Shown here one piece after another: positions 48,260-54,703 of a stretch of DNA of 64,000 bases. This stretch comes from Nonomuraea glycinis (GTDB lineage Bacteria; Actinomycetota; Actinomycetes; Streptosporangiales; Streptosporangiaceae). Location of the stretch: positions 703,343 to 767,342 of the forward strand of contig NZ_BMNK01000002.1 of NCBI RefSeq assembly GCF_014646515.1, in the 5' to 3' direction. Positions within the stretch are counted from its first letter, which is position 1. Each line of letters opens with the position of its first letter. The translations under genes were made by a program, and so were the position numbers. The notes under the pieces were generated by a model that saw only the letters and a program-made list of their open reading frames with translations, did no database searches and had not been told where the DNA came from.

Positions 48260-48274
48260 TACCCCCGTACGGTA
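48260..48274. promoter_or_regulatory. CsoR-type operator
   Basis: TACCCCCGTACGGTA, 11 bases upstream of the repressor start. The TACC...C/G-tract...GGTA dyad resembles known CsoR sites and points to autoregulation. Confidence 0.6.
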
Positions 48275-48371
48275 TGCGTGTCAGGCCGGTCCGTGCGCCA
48301 AGCCGGAACTCGATGCTTTTTAGCCGCCGTTTGCCGTAATTCAGGAAACGCCTTTCGGTACAGGCGATAAA

Positions 48372-48433
48372 GGTCAAGCCTTCTTTGGCTTACGTGTTTG
48401 GTGTGGTTTATGGGTATATAGCGGTTAGCGTCC
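48372..48433 (+). promoter_or_regulatory. Conserved 62-nt leader before micropeptide 1
   Basis: From GGTCAAG (48372) to GTCC (48433) this AT-richer block aligns without gaps with 53642-53703 upstream of the second micropeptide gene. Best conserved are GGTCAAG, CTT-TTTG, TTTAT, TAG-GTCC. It probably holds the promoter (TTGGCT at 48386 as -35 candidate, a TTTATGGGTATATA -10 region) and 5' leader. The start codon follows 30 bases after the block, 29 in the other copy. Confidence 0.6.
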
Positions 48434-48463
48434 TAATCGACGCTCCAACCACAGGGGGTAGAC

Positions 48464-48568
48464 ATGAAGCTCATTCCCGCTGGTTTCAGGTCAGGCTGTT
48501 GCGGCTGCCGTCGTCGTCGCTGCTGCGGATGCGGCTGGCGTCGCCGTAGGTGCGGCTGGTGGTGGTAG
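48464..48568 (+). CDS. Cys/Arg/Trp-rich micropeptide 1, ends in WWW
   Basis: 34 aa, ATG 48464 to TAG 48568, ribosome site AGGGGGT five bases before the ATG; an in-frame TAA at about 48435 rules out a longer protein. Residues 1-11 are MKLIPAGFRSG, 12-24 hold CCGC, four Arg, CCGCG, then Trp25, four Arg, CysGly and a terminal Trp-Trp-Trp. Six cysteines, nine arginines, four tryptophans, no acidic residue. The paralogue at 53733 shares C-RRRR-C-G and the WWW end, as well as leader and hairpin. The ABC exporter frame opens inside its last codons. No family known to me; a modified or exported cationic peptide, or a metal-binding one, are options. Confidence 0.72.
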   Translation: MKLIPAGFRSGCCGCRRRRCCGCGWRRRRCGWWW

Positions 48569-50412
48569 AACGCCCTGAGAGCCGGCGGCCCCACCGCCGG
48601 CTCTCGTTCTCCGGTACAGGCAGGGGAGACCGTCCGGCTCTCGCGCCGGCGGTCTCCCTGCGCCGCACCTTCCGCGAGTTCTGGCCCGACACCGAGGGCC
48701 TGCGCTGGCTGCTCGCGGCGGGTGTGCTGTGCGCGGTCCTGGCCGCCCTCTGCGAGGTCGCGGCCATCGGGCTGTTCGGCCGCATCACCGACGAGGTGCT
48801 CACCACCCGGGATTTGGACGCGTTCTGGAGACCGGCGTTCTCCTGGCTGGCGCTGGCGGTGGTGGCCGGGCTGGCCTCGCTCGCCGGGACGTACGCCACG
48901 GCCGTGGGCGCGGAGCGCTTCCTGCTGCGGCTGCGTGACCGGGTGTTCTCGCACGTGCAGCGGTTGTCCCCCGATTTCTCGGAGAACCGGCGCCTGGGCG
49001 ACCTGATGGCCCGGCTCACCGACGACATCGAGGCCATCGAGGAGCTGATGGGCTCCGGCCTGGTGAAGCTGTTCACCACGATCGCCAGCGTGATCTTCTT
49101 CGCCGGCGCGGCCTTCTACGTCCGCTGGGACCTCGCGCTGGTCACGATGGCACTGGTGCCCCTCTTCCTGGTGGTCTCGAAGGTCTTCGCGTCCAGGTTC
49201 AGGACGGCCGCCGCCCGCGAGCGGCGCAGCAACGGGGACATGAACAGCGTCCTGGAGGAGGGCCTGGCCAACCAGTCGCTCGTGCAGGCGTACAACCGTC
49301 AGCAGAGCGAGTCGCAGCGCCTGCACCGCACGGGGCTGGGCTGGCTGCGCGCCAACCTCACCCAGGCGTGGCTCTCCGGCCTGTACGGTCCAGCCGTCCG
49401 GGTGCTCGAGACCTGCTGCCTCATCGTCGTGCTCGGCTTCGGCGCCTGGGAGATAGCCGCCGGCCGGCTCACCATCGGCGGCCTGCTCGCCTTCGCCGCC
49501 TACCTGGCGATGCTCTACCCGGCCGTGCAGAGCCTGGGGGAGATCGCGCTCACCGTGTCGGAGGCGGCGGCGGGCTCCGACCGCGTCATGGAGATCCTCG
49601 GCACCCGGCCGGCCGTCACCGACGGCGACACCGCCACGCCCTTCGCCACGAGGCCGCGCGGCCGGGTCGAGTTCCAGCACGTCGGCTTCCGCTACCCCAG
49701 CCGCAGGAGGCCCGCCCTGCAGAACCTGTCGTTCGTCGCCGAGCCGGGTGAGCTGCTGGTCTGCACCGGGCCGAGCGGGGCCGGCAAGTCCACCCTGGCC
49801 AAGCTGCTGCTGAGGTTCTACGACCCCGGCAGCGGCCGCATCCTGCTGGACGGGGTCGACATCCGCGAGGTGACCCGCGACTCGCTGCGCGCGAACATCA
49901 CCGTCCTGCACCAGGAGACGCTGCTGTTCTCCGGGTCGGTGCGCGACAACCTCGCCTATGGCCGCCCGGCCGCCACGCTCGACGAGGTGATCCGCGCGGC
50001 GGAGCTGGCCGGCGTGCACGACTTCGTCAGGACGCTGCCACAGGGGTACGACACGCGGGTGGGGCAGCGCGGCAGGCTCCTGTCCGGAGGCCAGCGGCAG
50101 CGCGTCGCCATCGCCAGGGCGATCCTGCGCGACGCCCCCGTGCTCGTTCTCGACGAGCCGATGACCGGCCTGGACCAGGCCACGGCCACGCGGATCATGG
50201 AGCCGCTGCGCCTGCTGATGGCCGGGCGGACGACGATCCTCATCACCCACGACCTGCGCCAGGTGCCGCACGACGCGCGGGTGATCGAACTGGAGCCGGT
50301 GGCCCGGCAGGACCGGCTCCGCCTCAAGCGCCGGCGGCGTCACGAGGTGAGGCCGCTGAAGATCCCTTCGACGATCCTGCTGACGCCGCCGAGGGTGTCG
50401 AGGAGCGACTGA
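48550..50412 (+). CDS. ABC exporter, fused membrane and ATPase domains
   Basis: 620 aa if started at GTG 48550 (also GTG 48559 or 48562, all inside the end of the micropeptide gene). The next in-frame GTG is in the first membrane helix, so a start inside the peptide gene is the best reading. Six membrane segments (about 55-300) form a type-I ABC exporter domain, then the ATPase: Walker A CTGPSGAGKSTLAKLL (about 405), signature LLSGGQRQRVAIARAIL (about 505), Walker B APVLVLDEPMTGLD, H-loop ILITHDLRQV. No C39 leader-peptidase domain. A 12-bp hairpin lies in its first codons. Likely exporter of the upstream micropeptide, by position. Confidence 0.88.
   Translation: MRLVVVERPESRRPHRRLSFSGTGRGDRPALAPAVSLRRTFREFWPDTEGLRWLLAAGVLCAVLAALCEVAAIGLFGRITDEVLTTRDLDAFWRPAFSWLALAVVAGLASLAGTYATAVGAERFLLRLRDRVFSHVQRLSPDFSENRRLGDLMARLTDDIEAIEELMGSGLVKLFTTIASVIFFAGAAFYVRWDLALVTMALVPLFLVVSKVFASRFRTAAARERRSNGDMNSVLEEGLANQSLVQAYNRQQSESQRLHRTGLGWLRANLTQAWLSGLYGPAVRVLETCCLIVVLGFGAWEIAAGRLTIGGLLAFAAYLAMLYPAVQSLGEIALTVSEAAAGSDRVMEILGTRPAVTDGDTATPFATRPRGRVEFQHVGFRYPSRRRPALQNLSFVAEPGELLVCTGPSGAGKSTLAKLLLRFYDPGSGRILLDGVDIREVTRDSLRANITVLHQETLLFSGSVRDNLAYGRPAATLDEVIRAAELAGVHDFVRTLPQGYDTRVGQRGRLLSGGQRQRVAIARAILRDAPVLVLDEPMTGLDQATATRIMEPLRLLMAGRTTILITHDLRQVPHDARVIELEPVARQDRLRLKRRRRHEVRPLKIPSTILLTPPRVSRSD
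48577..48605. terminator. Hairpin after micropeptide 1
   Basis: GAGAGCCGGCGG-N5-CCGCCGGCTCTC, perfect 12-bp stem, nine bases behind the peptide stop; followed by GTTCTCC rather than a long T-run, so partial read-through into the exporter gene is likely. The same stem, one wobble changed, follows micropeptide 2. Confidence 0.75.
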
Positions 50413-51002
50413 GGCCGGGCCGGCGTCGTGTCGGCAGGCGGTACGGCGCCTCGGTCGTACCGCGAGACGACGGCGATGCCGTCCCCCGAGATGAGCGTGG
50501 CGCCCCACGGCGCGGCCGAGACGACGCCGGTGTCGCTCACGCAGACCGCCGTGGTCCTGCCGAGCACGCCCTGGAGCAGGTCGTCGACGCCGACGGCGCG
50601 GGTCTGTGCCGGGATCCGGCCGCTGTCCGGCGCCCACTCGGGCCGGTACGCGGCCAGGAAGGGGTCGTCGTAGACGTCGGCGAGCAGTCCCTGGGCGAAC
50701 GCCTCGACGTCGTCCTCGTCGGGCAGCGACACGGACGAGGTCCAGTCCTCGGCCACCACGCCGTCCTCGTCCACGCCGCCGAACAGGCCCTGGAGCAGTT
50801 CGTCGGCGGGGATGACGTCGAGCACCGAGCCGGTCGACGCCTGAAGGACGAGGCCGCCGTCCGGGCACGGCAGCGCGGCGGCGGCGTCATCGGCGGCGGC
50901 GACCGGGCCGGCGGCGGCGCCCTCGGCGGCGGAGACGGGGCCGGTCAGCAAGGCCAAGCCGGTGACGGTCGCGGTCAGTGTGGTGATGACGTGCTTGTAC
51001 AT
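50340..51002 (-). CDS. Secreted protein of unknown function
   Basis: 220 aa from ATG 51002. Signal peptide 1-25 (HVITTLTATVTGLALLTG, cleaved after VSA). The mature protein is acidic, with two similar modules: IPADELLQGLFGGVDEDG near 63 and VGVDDLLQGVLGRT near 137, and a third LLDTLGGVSRIVEGIF at the end. Two cysteines (LPCPDG, AVCVSD). Its 3' end overlaps the exporter gene by 73 bases on the other strand. Unrecognised; in the same interval as the two micropeptide genes. Confidence 0.75.
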   Translation of the reverse strand: MYKHVITTLTATVTGLALLTGPVSAAEGAAAGPVAAADDAAAALPCPDGGLVLQASTGSVLDVIPADELLQGLFGGVDEDGVVAEDWTSSVSLPDEDDVEAFAQGLLADVYDDPFLAAYRPEWAPDSGRIPAQTRAVGVDDLLQGVLGRTTAVCVSDTGVVSAAPWGATLISGDGIAVVSRYDRGAVPPADTTPARPQSLLDTLGGVSRIVEGIFSGLTS

Positions 51003-51024
51003 GGGTCCCCCTGAGGGTGGTCAC

Positions 51025-51084
51025 TGATCATCCGCGTGATCATTACCCGCAGAAGTGGATCATCTACTTAATGGTTGGATCAGA
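51025..51084. promoter_or_regulatory. Array of TGATCAT-like sites
   Basis: TGATCAT at 51025 and 51037, GGATCAT at 51057 and GGATCAG at 51078, in the divergent gap between the secreted protein and the kinase-like gene; a further inverted pair GTGTTCAG (51107) and CTGAACAC (51136) follows. Looks like a multi-site operator. Confidence 0.4.
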
Positions 51085-51167
51085 CACTCTTTACCGTTCT
51101 GGACTGGTGTTCAGCCCGTGGTCATTGATATCCGCCTGAACACCGCCGAACGCGTACTCTTGCTGGA

Positions 51168-52793
51168 ATGCACAGACGGGTGATCGATGACCGATTCGAG
51201 CTGGTGGAGCGGCTCGGCGGTGGGGGAATGGGCCTGGTGTGGCGGGCCTGGGACACGGCACTGCACAGGGAAGTCGCGCTGATGGAGGTCCGCCCCCCGG
51301 ACCCCGCGATGGCGGAGCATGACCCCGCGACCGTGCGCGAGCTGCGCGAGCGTGTCCTGCGGGAGGCCCGGGCGCTGGCCCGGCTCAACCATCCGCATGT
51401 GGTGACCATCCACCACATCGTCGACGAGGGCCCGGACAACTACCCGTGGCTGGTCATGGAACTCGTCAACGGCGGGTCGCTGCAGGACCGGCTGGCCCGG
51501 GGCCCGATGGCGCCGGGGGAGGCGGCTCGCCTCGGCCGCGAGGTCCTGTCCGCGCTACGGGCGGCCCACGCGGTCGGCATCCAGCACCGCGACGTCAAGC
51601 CCGCCAACGTCCTGCTCCGCCAGGACGGCCAGTCGGTGCTCACCGACTTCGGCATCGCCGCCATCCGCGAGTTCACCGGCCTGACCGCGACCGGCGCGTT
51701 CATCGGCTCACCCGAGTACATGGCGCCCGAGCGGATCAACGGCTACGAAGGCGACCCGGCCTCCGACCTCTGGTCGCTCGGCATGCTCCTGTACGTGGCC
51801 GTGGAGGGCCGCCACCCGCTGCGCCGGGCCACCACGATGGCGACGCTGGCGGCCGTGCTCAACCAGGACGTGCCGACGCCCGAGCGAGCCGGACCCCTGG
51901 GCCCCGTGCTGCTGGCGCTGCTCAGGCGGCACCCGCCCGCGCGCCCCGACCCGGACAGCCTGGACCGCATGCTCGCCTCGGCGGCCGCGGGCGGCCCGTT
52001 GTTACCCGGGCCCCCTCCGCCAGGATGGGGCTTGCAGCAGCAGCCGATCCCGCACGCGACGACCATGCCCTCGCGTCGCCCGCGCCGAGGCATGGGCGCA
52101 CTGATCGCCGGGGTGTCGGCCGTGGGGGTCGCCGCCGTCGTGACGGCCGGCGCGCTGGTGTGGGCGATGCTGCCGCCGGCGGGCATCGATCCCGAGGACA
52201 GGCTGACCGGCTTGGAGTCGTCCGCCGACGCGGGGGAGTCCCGCTCGAAGCCCCCCGCCGAGAGGACCGAGCAGGCCGGCGACCCCGAGGGCGCCGACGA
52301 CCCCGAGAACCCCCGTGAGAGCGAGAACGCCGACGCCGCGCCGGAGAACCTGCTGACTCCCACGGGGGTCCGCGCCATGATCAAGACGCTCAGGCCGGTG
52401 ATAGGTGGCAGCAAGGTCGTCCGGATGGTGGTCTACCCGACCTACGCCAGCGTCGACGCCCCGGTCAAGGGGAAGAAGGGCGTCTTCGACCGCTTCTACT
52501 ACCGGGAGGGCGTGGCCTCGCGCCAGGGACCGGGCGGCACCATCGACGCGAACATGTCGGTGATGGACCTCAGCACGTTCAACTGGAATGTCCTGCCCGG
52601 CCTGGTCCGCAGGGCGAACAAGGAACTGGGCGTCGCCAAGCCCACCGCGCGCTATCTCATCGTGAACCCCGGCTTCGCGTTCGACGGCTCGCAGACGGCG
52701 CTGATGGTGTACGTCAGCGACGAGTACAGCCGTAGCGGCTATCTGGCGGCCGATCGCGCCGGCCGGGTGCTGAGGAAGGTGAAGGCCTCGTGA
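51168..52793 (+). CDS. Kinase-like membrane protein lacking the beta-3 lysine
   Basis: 541 aa. PknB-like kinase domain 1-265 with GGGGMGLVW loop, HRDVKPANVLL, TDFGIA and APERINGYEGD intact, but the VAxK strand reads VALMEV, with Met39 where the ATP-positioning lysine belongs. A membrane segment at about 315-340 (GALIAGVSAVGVAAVVTAGA) is followed by an acidic Glu/Asp/Pro linker and an extracellular domain of about 150 residues (MIKTLRPVIGGSKVVRMVVY, RFYYREGVAS). It may be a pseudokinase or use another lysine. Its stop overlaps the next gene (GTGA), and the pair lies between the two micropeptide genes. Confidence 0.85.
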   Translation: MHRRVIDDRFELVERLGGGGMGLVWRAWDTALHREVALMEVRPPDPAMAEHDPATVRELRERVLREARALARLNHPHVVTIHHIVDEGPDNYPWLVMELVNGGSLQDRLARGPMAPGEAARLGREVLSALRAAHAVGIQHRDVKPANVLLRQDGQSVLTDFGIAAIREFTGLTATGAFIGSPEYMAPERINGYEGDPASDLWSLGMLLYVAVEGRHPLRRATTMATLAAVLNQDVPTPERAGPLGPVLLALLRRHPPARPDPDSLDRMLASAAAGGPLLPGPPPPGWGLQQQPIPHATTMPSRRPRRGMGALIAGVSAVGVAAVVTAGALVWAMLPPAGIDPEDRLTGLESSADAGESRSKPPAERTEQAGDPEGADDPENPRESENADAAPENLLTPTGVRAMIKTLRPVIGGSKVVRMVVYPTYASVDAPVKGKKGVFDRFYYREGVASRQGPGGTIDANMSVMDLSTFNWNVLPGLVRRANKELGVAKPTARYLIVNPGFAFDGSQTALMVYVSDEYSRSGYLAADRAGRVLRKVKAS

Positions 52794-53572
52794 CGGACGT
52801 CACCAAGGACGGATACGAGCTGGAGTTCGAGGACACCTTCGAAGGCGAGCGTCTCGACGATACCCGCTGGGTCGCCCACTACCTGCCGCAGTGGACCACC
52901 TCCGCCGCCTCGGCCGCCCGTCACCGGGTCGGCGGCGGGCGGCTGCGCCTGCTGATCGAGGAGGACCAGCCGCCGTGGTCCCCGGAACTGGAAGGCGGGC
53001 TGCGGGTGTCGTCCCTGCAGACCGGCGTCTTCGCCGGACCCGTCGGCAGTACGGTCGGGCAGCACGGGCGTGATTCCGGCGCGGTCGTCCGTGAGGCCCA
53101 GCGGGACGTCCGGCTCTACACCCCGCACTACGGCCTGGTCGAGATGCGCGCCAAGGCGACCGACGACCCGCGCAGCATGGTCGCGCTGTGGATGATCGGG
53201 TATGAGGACCGGCCCGAGCGCTCGGCCGAGATCTGCGTCTGTGAGATCTTCGGCCGTGACGTCGGGCCGGACGCCACCCGGGTCGGCATGGGCGTCCACC
53301 CCTTCGGCGACCCGGCGATCACCGAGGACTTCACCGTGGAGCCGCTGCCCATCGACGCCCGCGACTTCCATGTCTACGCGGCCGAGTGGCAGCCCGGCCA
53401 GGTGTCCTTCTTCGTCGACGGCCGACATGTCAGGACCGTGCCGCAGGCGCCGGACTATCCGATGCAGCTCATGCTCAACATCTACGAGTTTCCGGGAGAG
53501 CCTGTGGCGGGGGAACGCCCCTATCCCAAGGAATTCGTCGTCGATTATGTCCGGGGATATCGCCCGCTTTGA
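52790..53572 (+). CDS. GH16-like beta-sandwich protein, intracellular
   Basis: 260 aa from GTG 52790, overlapping the kinase stop. ELEFEDTFEGERLDDTRW at the N-terminus, YGLVEMRAKATDDPRSMVALWMIG and the strand AEICVCEIFG fit glycoside hydrolase family 16; the consensus E-I-D-x-x-E appears as E-I-C-V-C-E, both glutamates kept and the central Asp replaced by Cys. VYAAEWQPGQVSFFVDGRHV is the typical later strand. No signal peptide, odd for a GH16 enzyme. Coupling to the kinase-like gene suggests a linked role; activity is doubtful. Confidence 0.78.
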   Translation: MTDVTKDGYELEFEDTFEGERLDDTRWVAHYLPQWTTSAASAARHRVGGGRLRLLIEEDQPPWSPELEGGLRVSSLQTGVFAGPVGSTVGQHGRDSGAVVREAQRDVRLYTPHYGLVEMRAKATDDPRSMVALWMIGYEDRPERSAEICVCEIFGRDVGPDATRVGMGVHPFGDPAITEDFTVEPLPIDARDFHVYAAEWQPGQVSFFVDGRHVRTVPQAPDYPMQLMLNIYEFPGEPVAGERPYPKEFVVDYVRGYRPL

Positions 53573-53641
53573 CCTAAGCGAATAGCGCATGACCCGGCTT
53601 TTGCCTTAACCCAAAGTTTGCTATTCAGTACGCGTGACGCC

Positions 53642-53703
53642 GGTCAAGTCTTTTTTGATCGAGGTGCAGGGCGTGATTTATAGCGATAAAAGCACTAGTG
53701 TCC
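53642..53703 (+). promoter_or_regulatory. Conserved 62-nt leader before micropeptide 2
   Basis: Second copy of the block at 48372, same length, beginning GGTCAAG and ending GTCC. TTGATC (53655) with 17 bases to TTATAG is a plausible -35/-10 pair. The region is AT-rich in contrast to the flanking genes. Confidence 0.6.
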
Positions 53704-53732
53704 TTTTGGAAGTACCGAAAGGGGGAGACGAG

Positions 53733-53864
53733 ATGCTGACCAGTGGATACCAAACCTTCAACGGCGGTGGCTGTCGTCGCCGTAGGTGCGGATGCGGTGG
53801 TGGCCGCTGGGGCTGGGGCGGCGGCTGGGGCGGCGGCTGGCGCAGGTCGTCCTGGTGGTGGTAG
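53733..53864 (+). CDS. Cys/Arg/Gly/Trp-rich micropeptide 2, ends in WWW
   Basis: 43 aa from ATG 53733 with GGGGGAG seven bases upstream. The frame is open to 53634, but the paralogue's leader and start position support this ATG. Residues 1-13 are MLTSGYQTFNGGG, then Cys14, four Arg, CysGlyCys, a Gly/Trp-rich stretch (GGGRWGWGGGWGGGW), Arg-Arg-Ser-Ser and a terminal Trp-Trp-Trp. Three cysteines, seven arginines, seven tryptophans. The GGG before the core resembles a leader cleavage site. It stands alone between a GH16-like gene and a convergent DUF2071 gene and ends in the shared hairpin. Same unnamed family as 48464. Confidence 0.72.
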   Translation: MLTSGYQTFNGGGCRRRRCGCGGGRWGWGGGWGGGWRRSSWWW

Positions 53865-53883
53865 CAGTTGACGATCCGAAACT

Positions 53884-53911
53884 GAGGGCCGGCGAATCAC
53901 CGCCGGCTCTC
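53884..53911. terminator. Hairpin after micropeptide 2
   Basis: GAGGGCCGGCG-N6-CGCCGGCTCTC, 11-bp stem with one G-T wobble, 19 bases behind the stop and followed by TTGTGTCC. Nearly the same stem as at 48577, so the unit of leader, peptide and hairpin was duplicated as a whole. Confidence 0.75.
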
Positions 53912-53917
53912 TCTTGT

Positions 53918-53951
53918 GTCCGGGCTCTGTGCTCGGGCTCTGTGTTCGGGC
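53918..53951. repeat. Triplicated CGGGCTC repeat after DUF2071
   Basis: (T/C)CGGGCTCTGTG occurs twice and CGGGCTC a third time between 53919 and 53951, immediately behind the minus-strand DUF2071 stop. Short tandem duplication in a gene-end gap. Confidence 0.6.
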
Positions 53952-54677
53952 TCACCAACTCCACCTGCCCACCCGTACCGGCACCCCTGGAGAGGCGTGC
54001 AGGACGGGATCGCCGTCGGGGGCCGGCAGGCCGCCGGCCTGGAGCAGGGTCTGGTCGAGGCGGATCAGCGCGGCGCGGCGCAACGGCCACGGGTCATGCT
54101 CGATCTGGGCCGAGGCCAGCCGGTTCGCCACCATCGTGAACAGCCTGAACCTCGCCGTCAGGAACCACGCGAGCTCGTCGCCGTCCCAGGACGCCGGGTC
54201 CCTCTCCACGTCCACGTCGCACCGGGCGCCGCTGGGGCCCGGCCAGGTCCGGCGGCACCGGTACTGCTTCAGCGCGCCGGTGATCCGTACGGACATGTCC
54301 GACCAGAAGTAGGGCAGCCCGTAGCTCGCGCGACCGCCGAGGGCGGCGGGCAGCCGGCCGGCGTCCAGCGACAGGAACCAGATCCCGCTACGCCCACGGG
54401 CGTCCCGCACATAGGTGCGCAGGTTGGTCTCGGGGAAGCGGGACAGCCATGGCAGCGCGGGCAGCCCCGGCGGCCGTACGTCCTCCATGAGGAAGGGCGT
54501 CATCCCGATCCACGCCGTCCCGTCGAAGGGCTCCACCGTGAGGGAGGGCGGCAGCATCGACTGGATGAGCGCGGCCGGATAGCGCCAGTGCAGGAAGGTG
54601 ATGTCGGACCACCGGTGGTGCATCACCGGCCGGGCGACTCTCGGCGTGGGCGGCGGGCCGCCGGTGCGCTCGTCCAT
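53952..54677 (-). CDS. DUF2071 (YqjF-like) family protein
   Basis: 241 aa from ATG 54677 (ribosome site GAGAGGT). HHRWSDITFLHWRYPAALIQ near 20, LTVEPFDGTAWIGMTPFLME near 45, FPETNLRTYVRDARGRSGIW near 80 and YFWSDMS near 120 are the DUF2071 pattern. The family is related to the acetoacetate-decarboxylase fold; function unknown. It lies 26 bases behind the monooxygenase gene on the same strand and is probably co-transcribed with it. Confidence 0.9.
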   Translation of the reverse strand: MDERTGGPPPTPRVARPVMHHRWSDITFLHWRYPAALIQSMLPPSLTVEPFDGTAWIGMTPFLMEDVRPPGLPALPWLSRFPETNLRTYVRDARGRSGIWFLSLDAGRLPAALGGRASYGLPYFWSDMSVRITGALKQYRCRRTWPGPSGARCDVDVERDPASWDGDELAWFLTARFRLFTMVANRLASAQIEHDPWPLRRAALIRLDQTLLQAGGLPAPDGDPVLHASPGVPVRVGRWSW

Positions 54678-54703
54678 GAGACCTCTCGCGGGGGTGGTCG
54701 GCC

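Noticed and set aside
48404-48416. SigB-like promoter GTGT-N14-GGGTAT before micropeptide 1
   Set aside because: The hexamer is not kept in the paralogous leader at 53642, so the match is probably chance.
53634-53732. Longer version of micropeptide 2 (76 codons)
   Set aside because: The extension is the conserved noncoding leader; the paralogue has a stop in the corresponding place and a ribosome site precedes ATG 53733.
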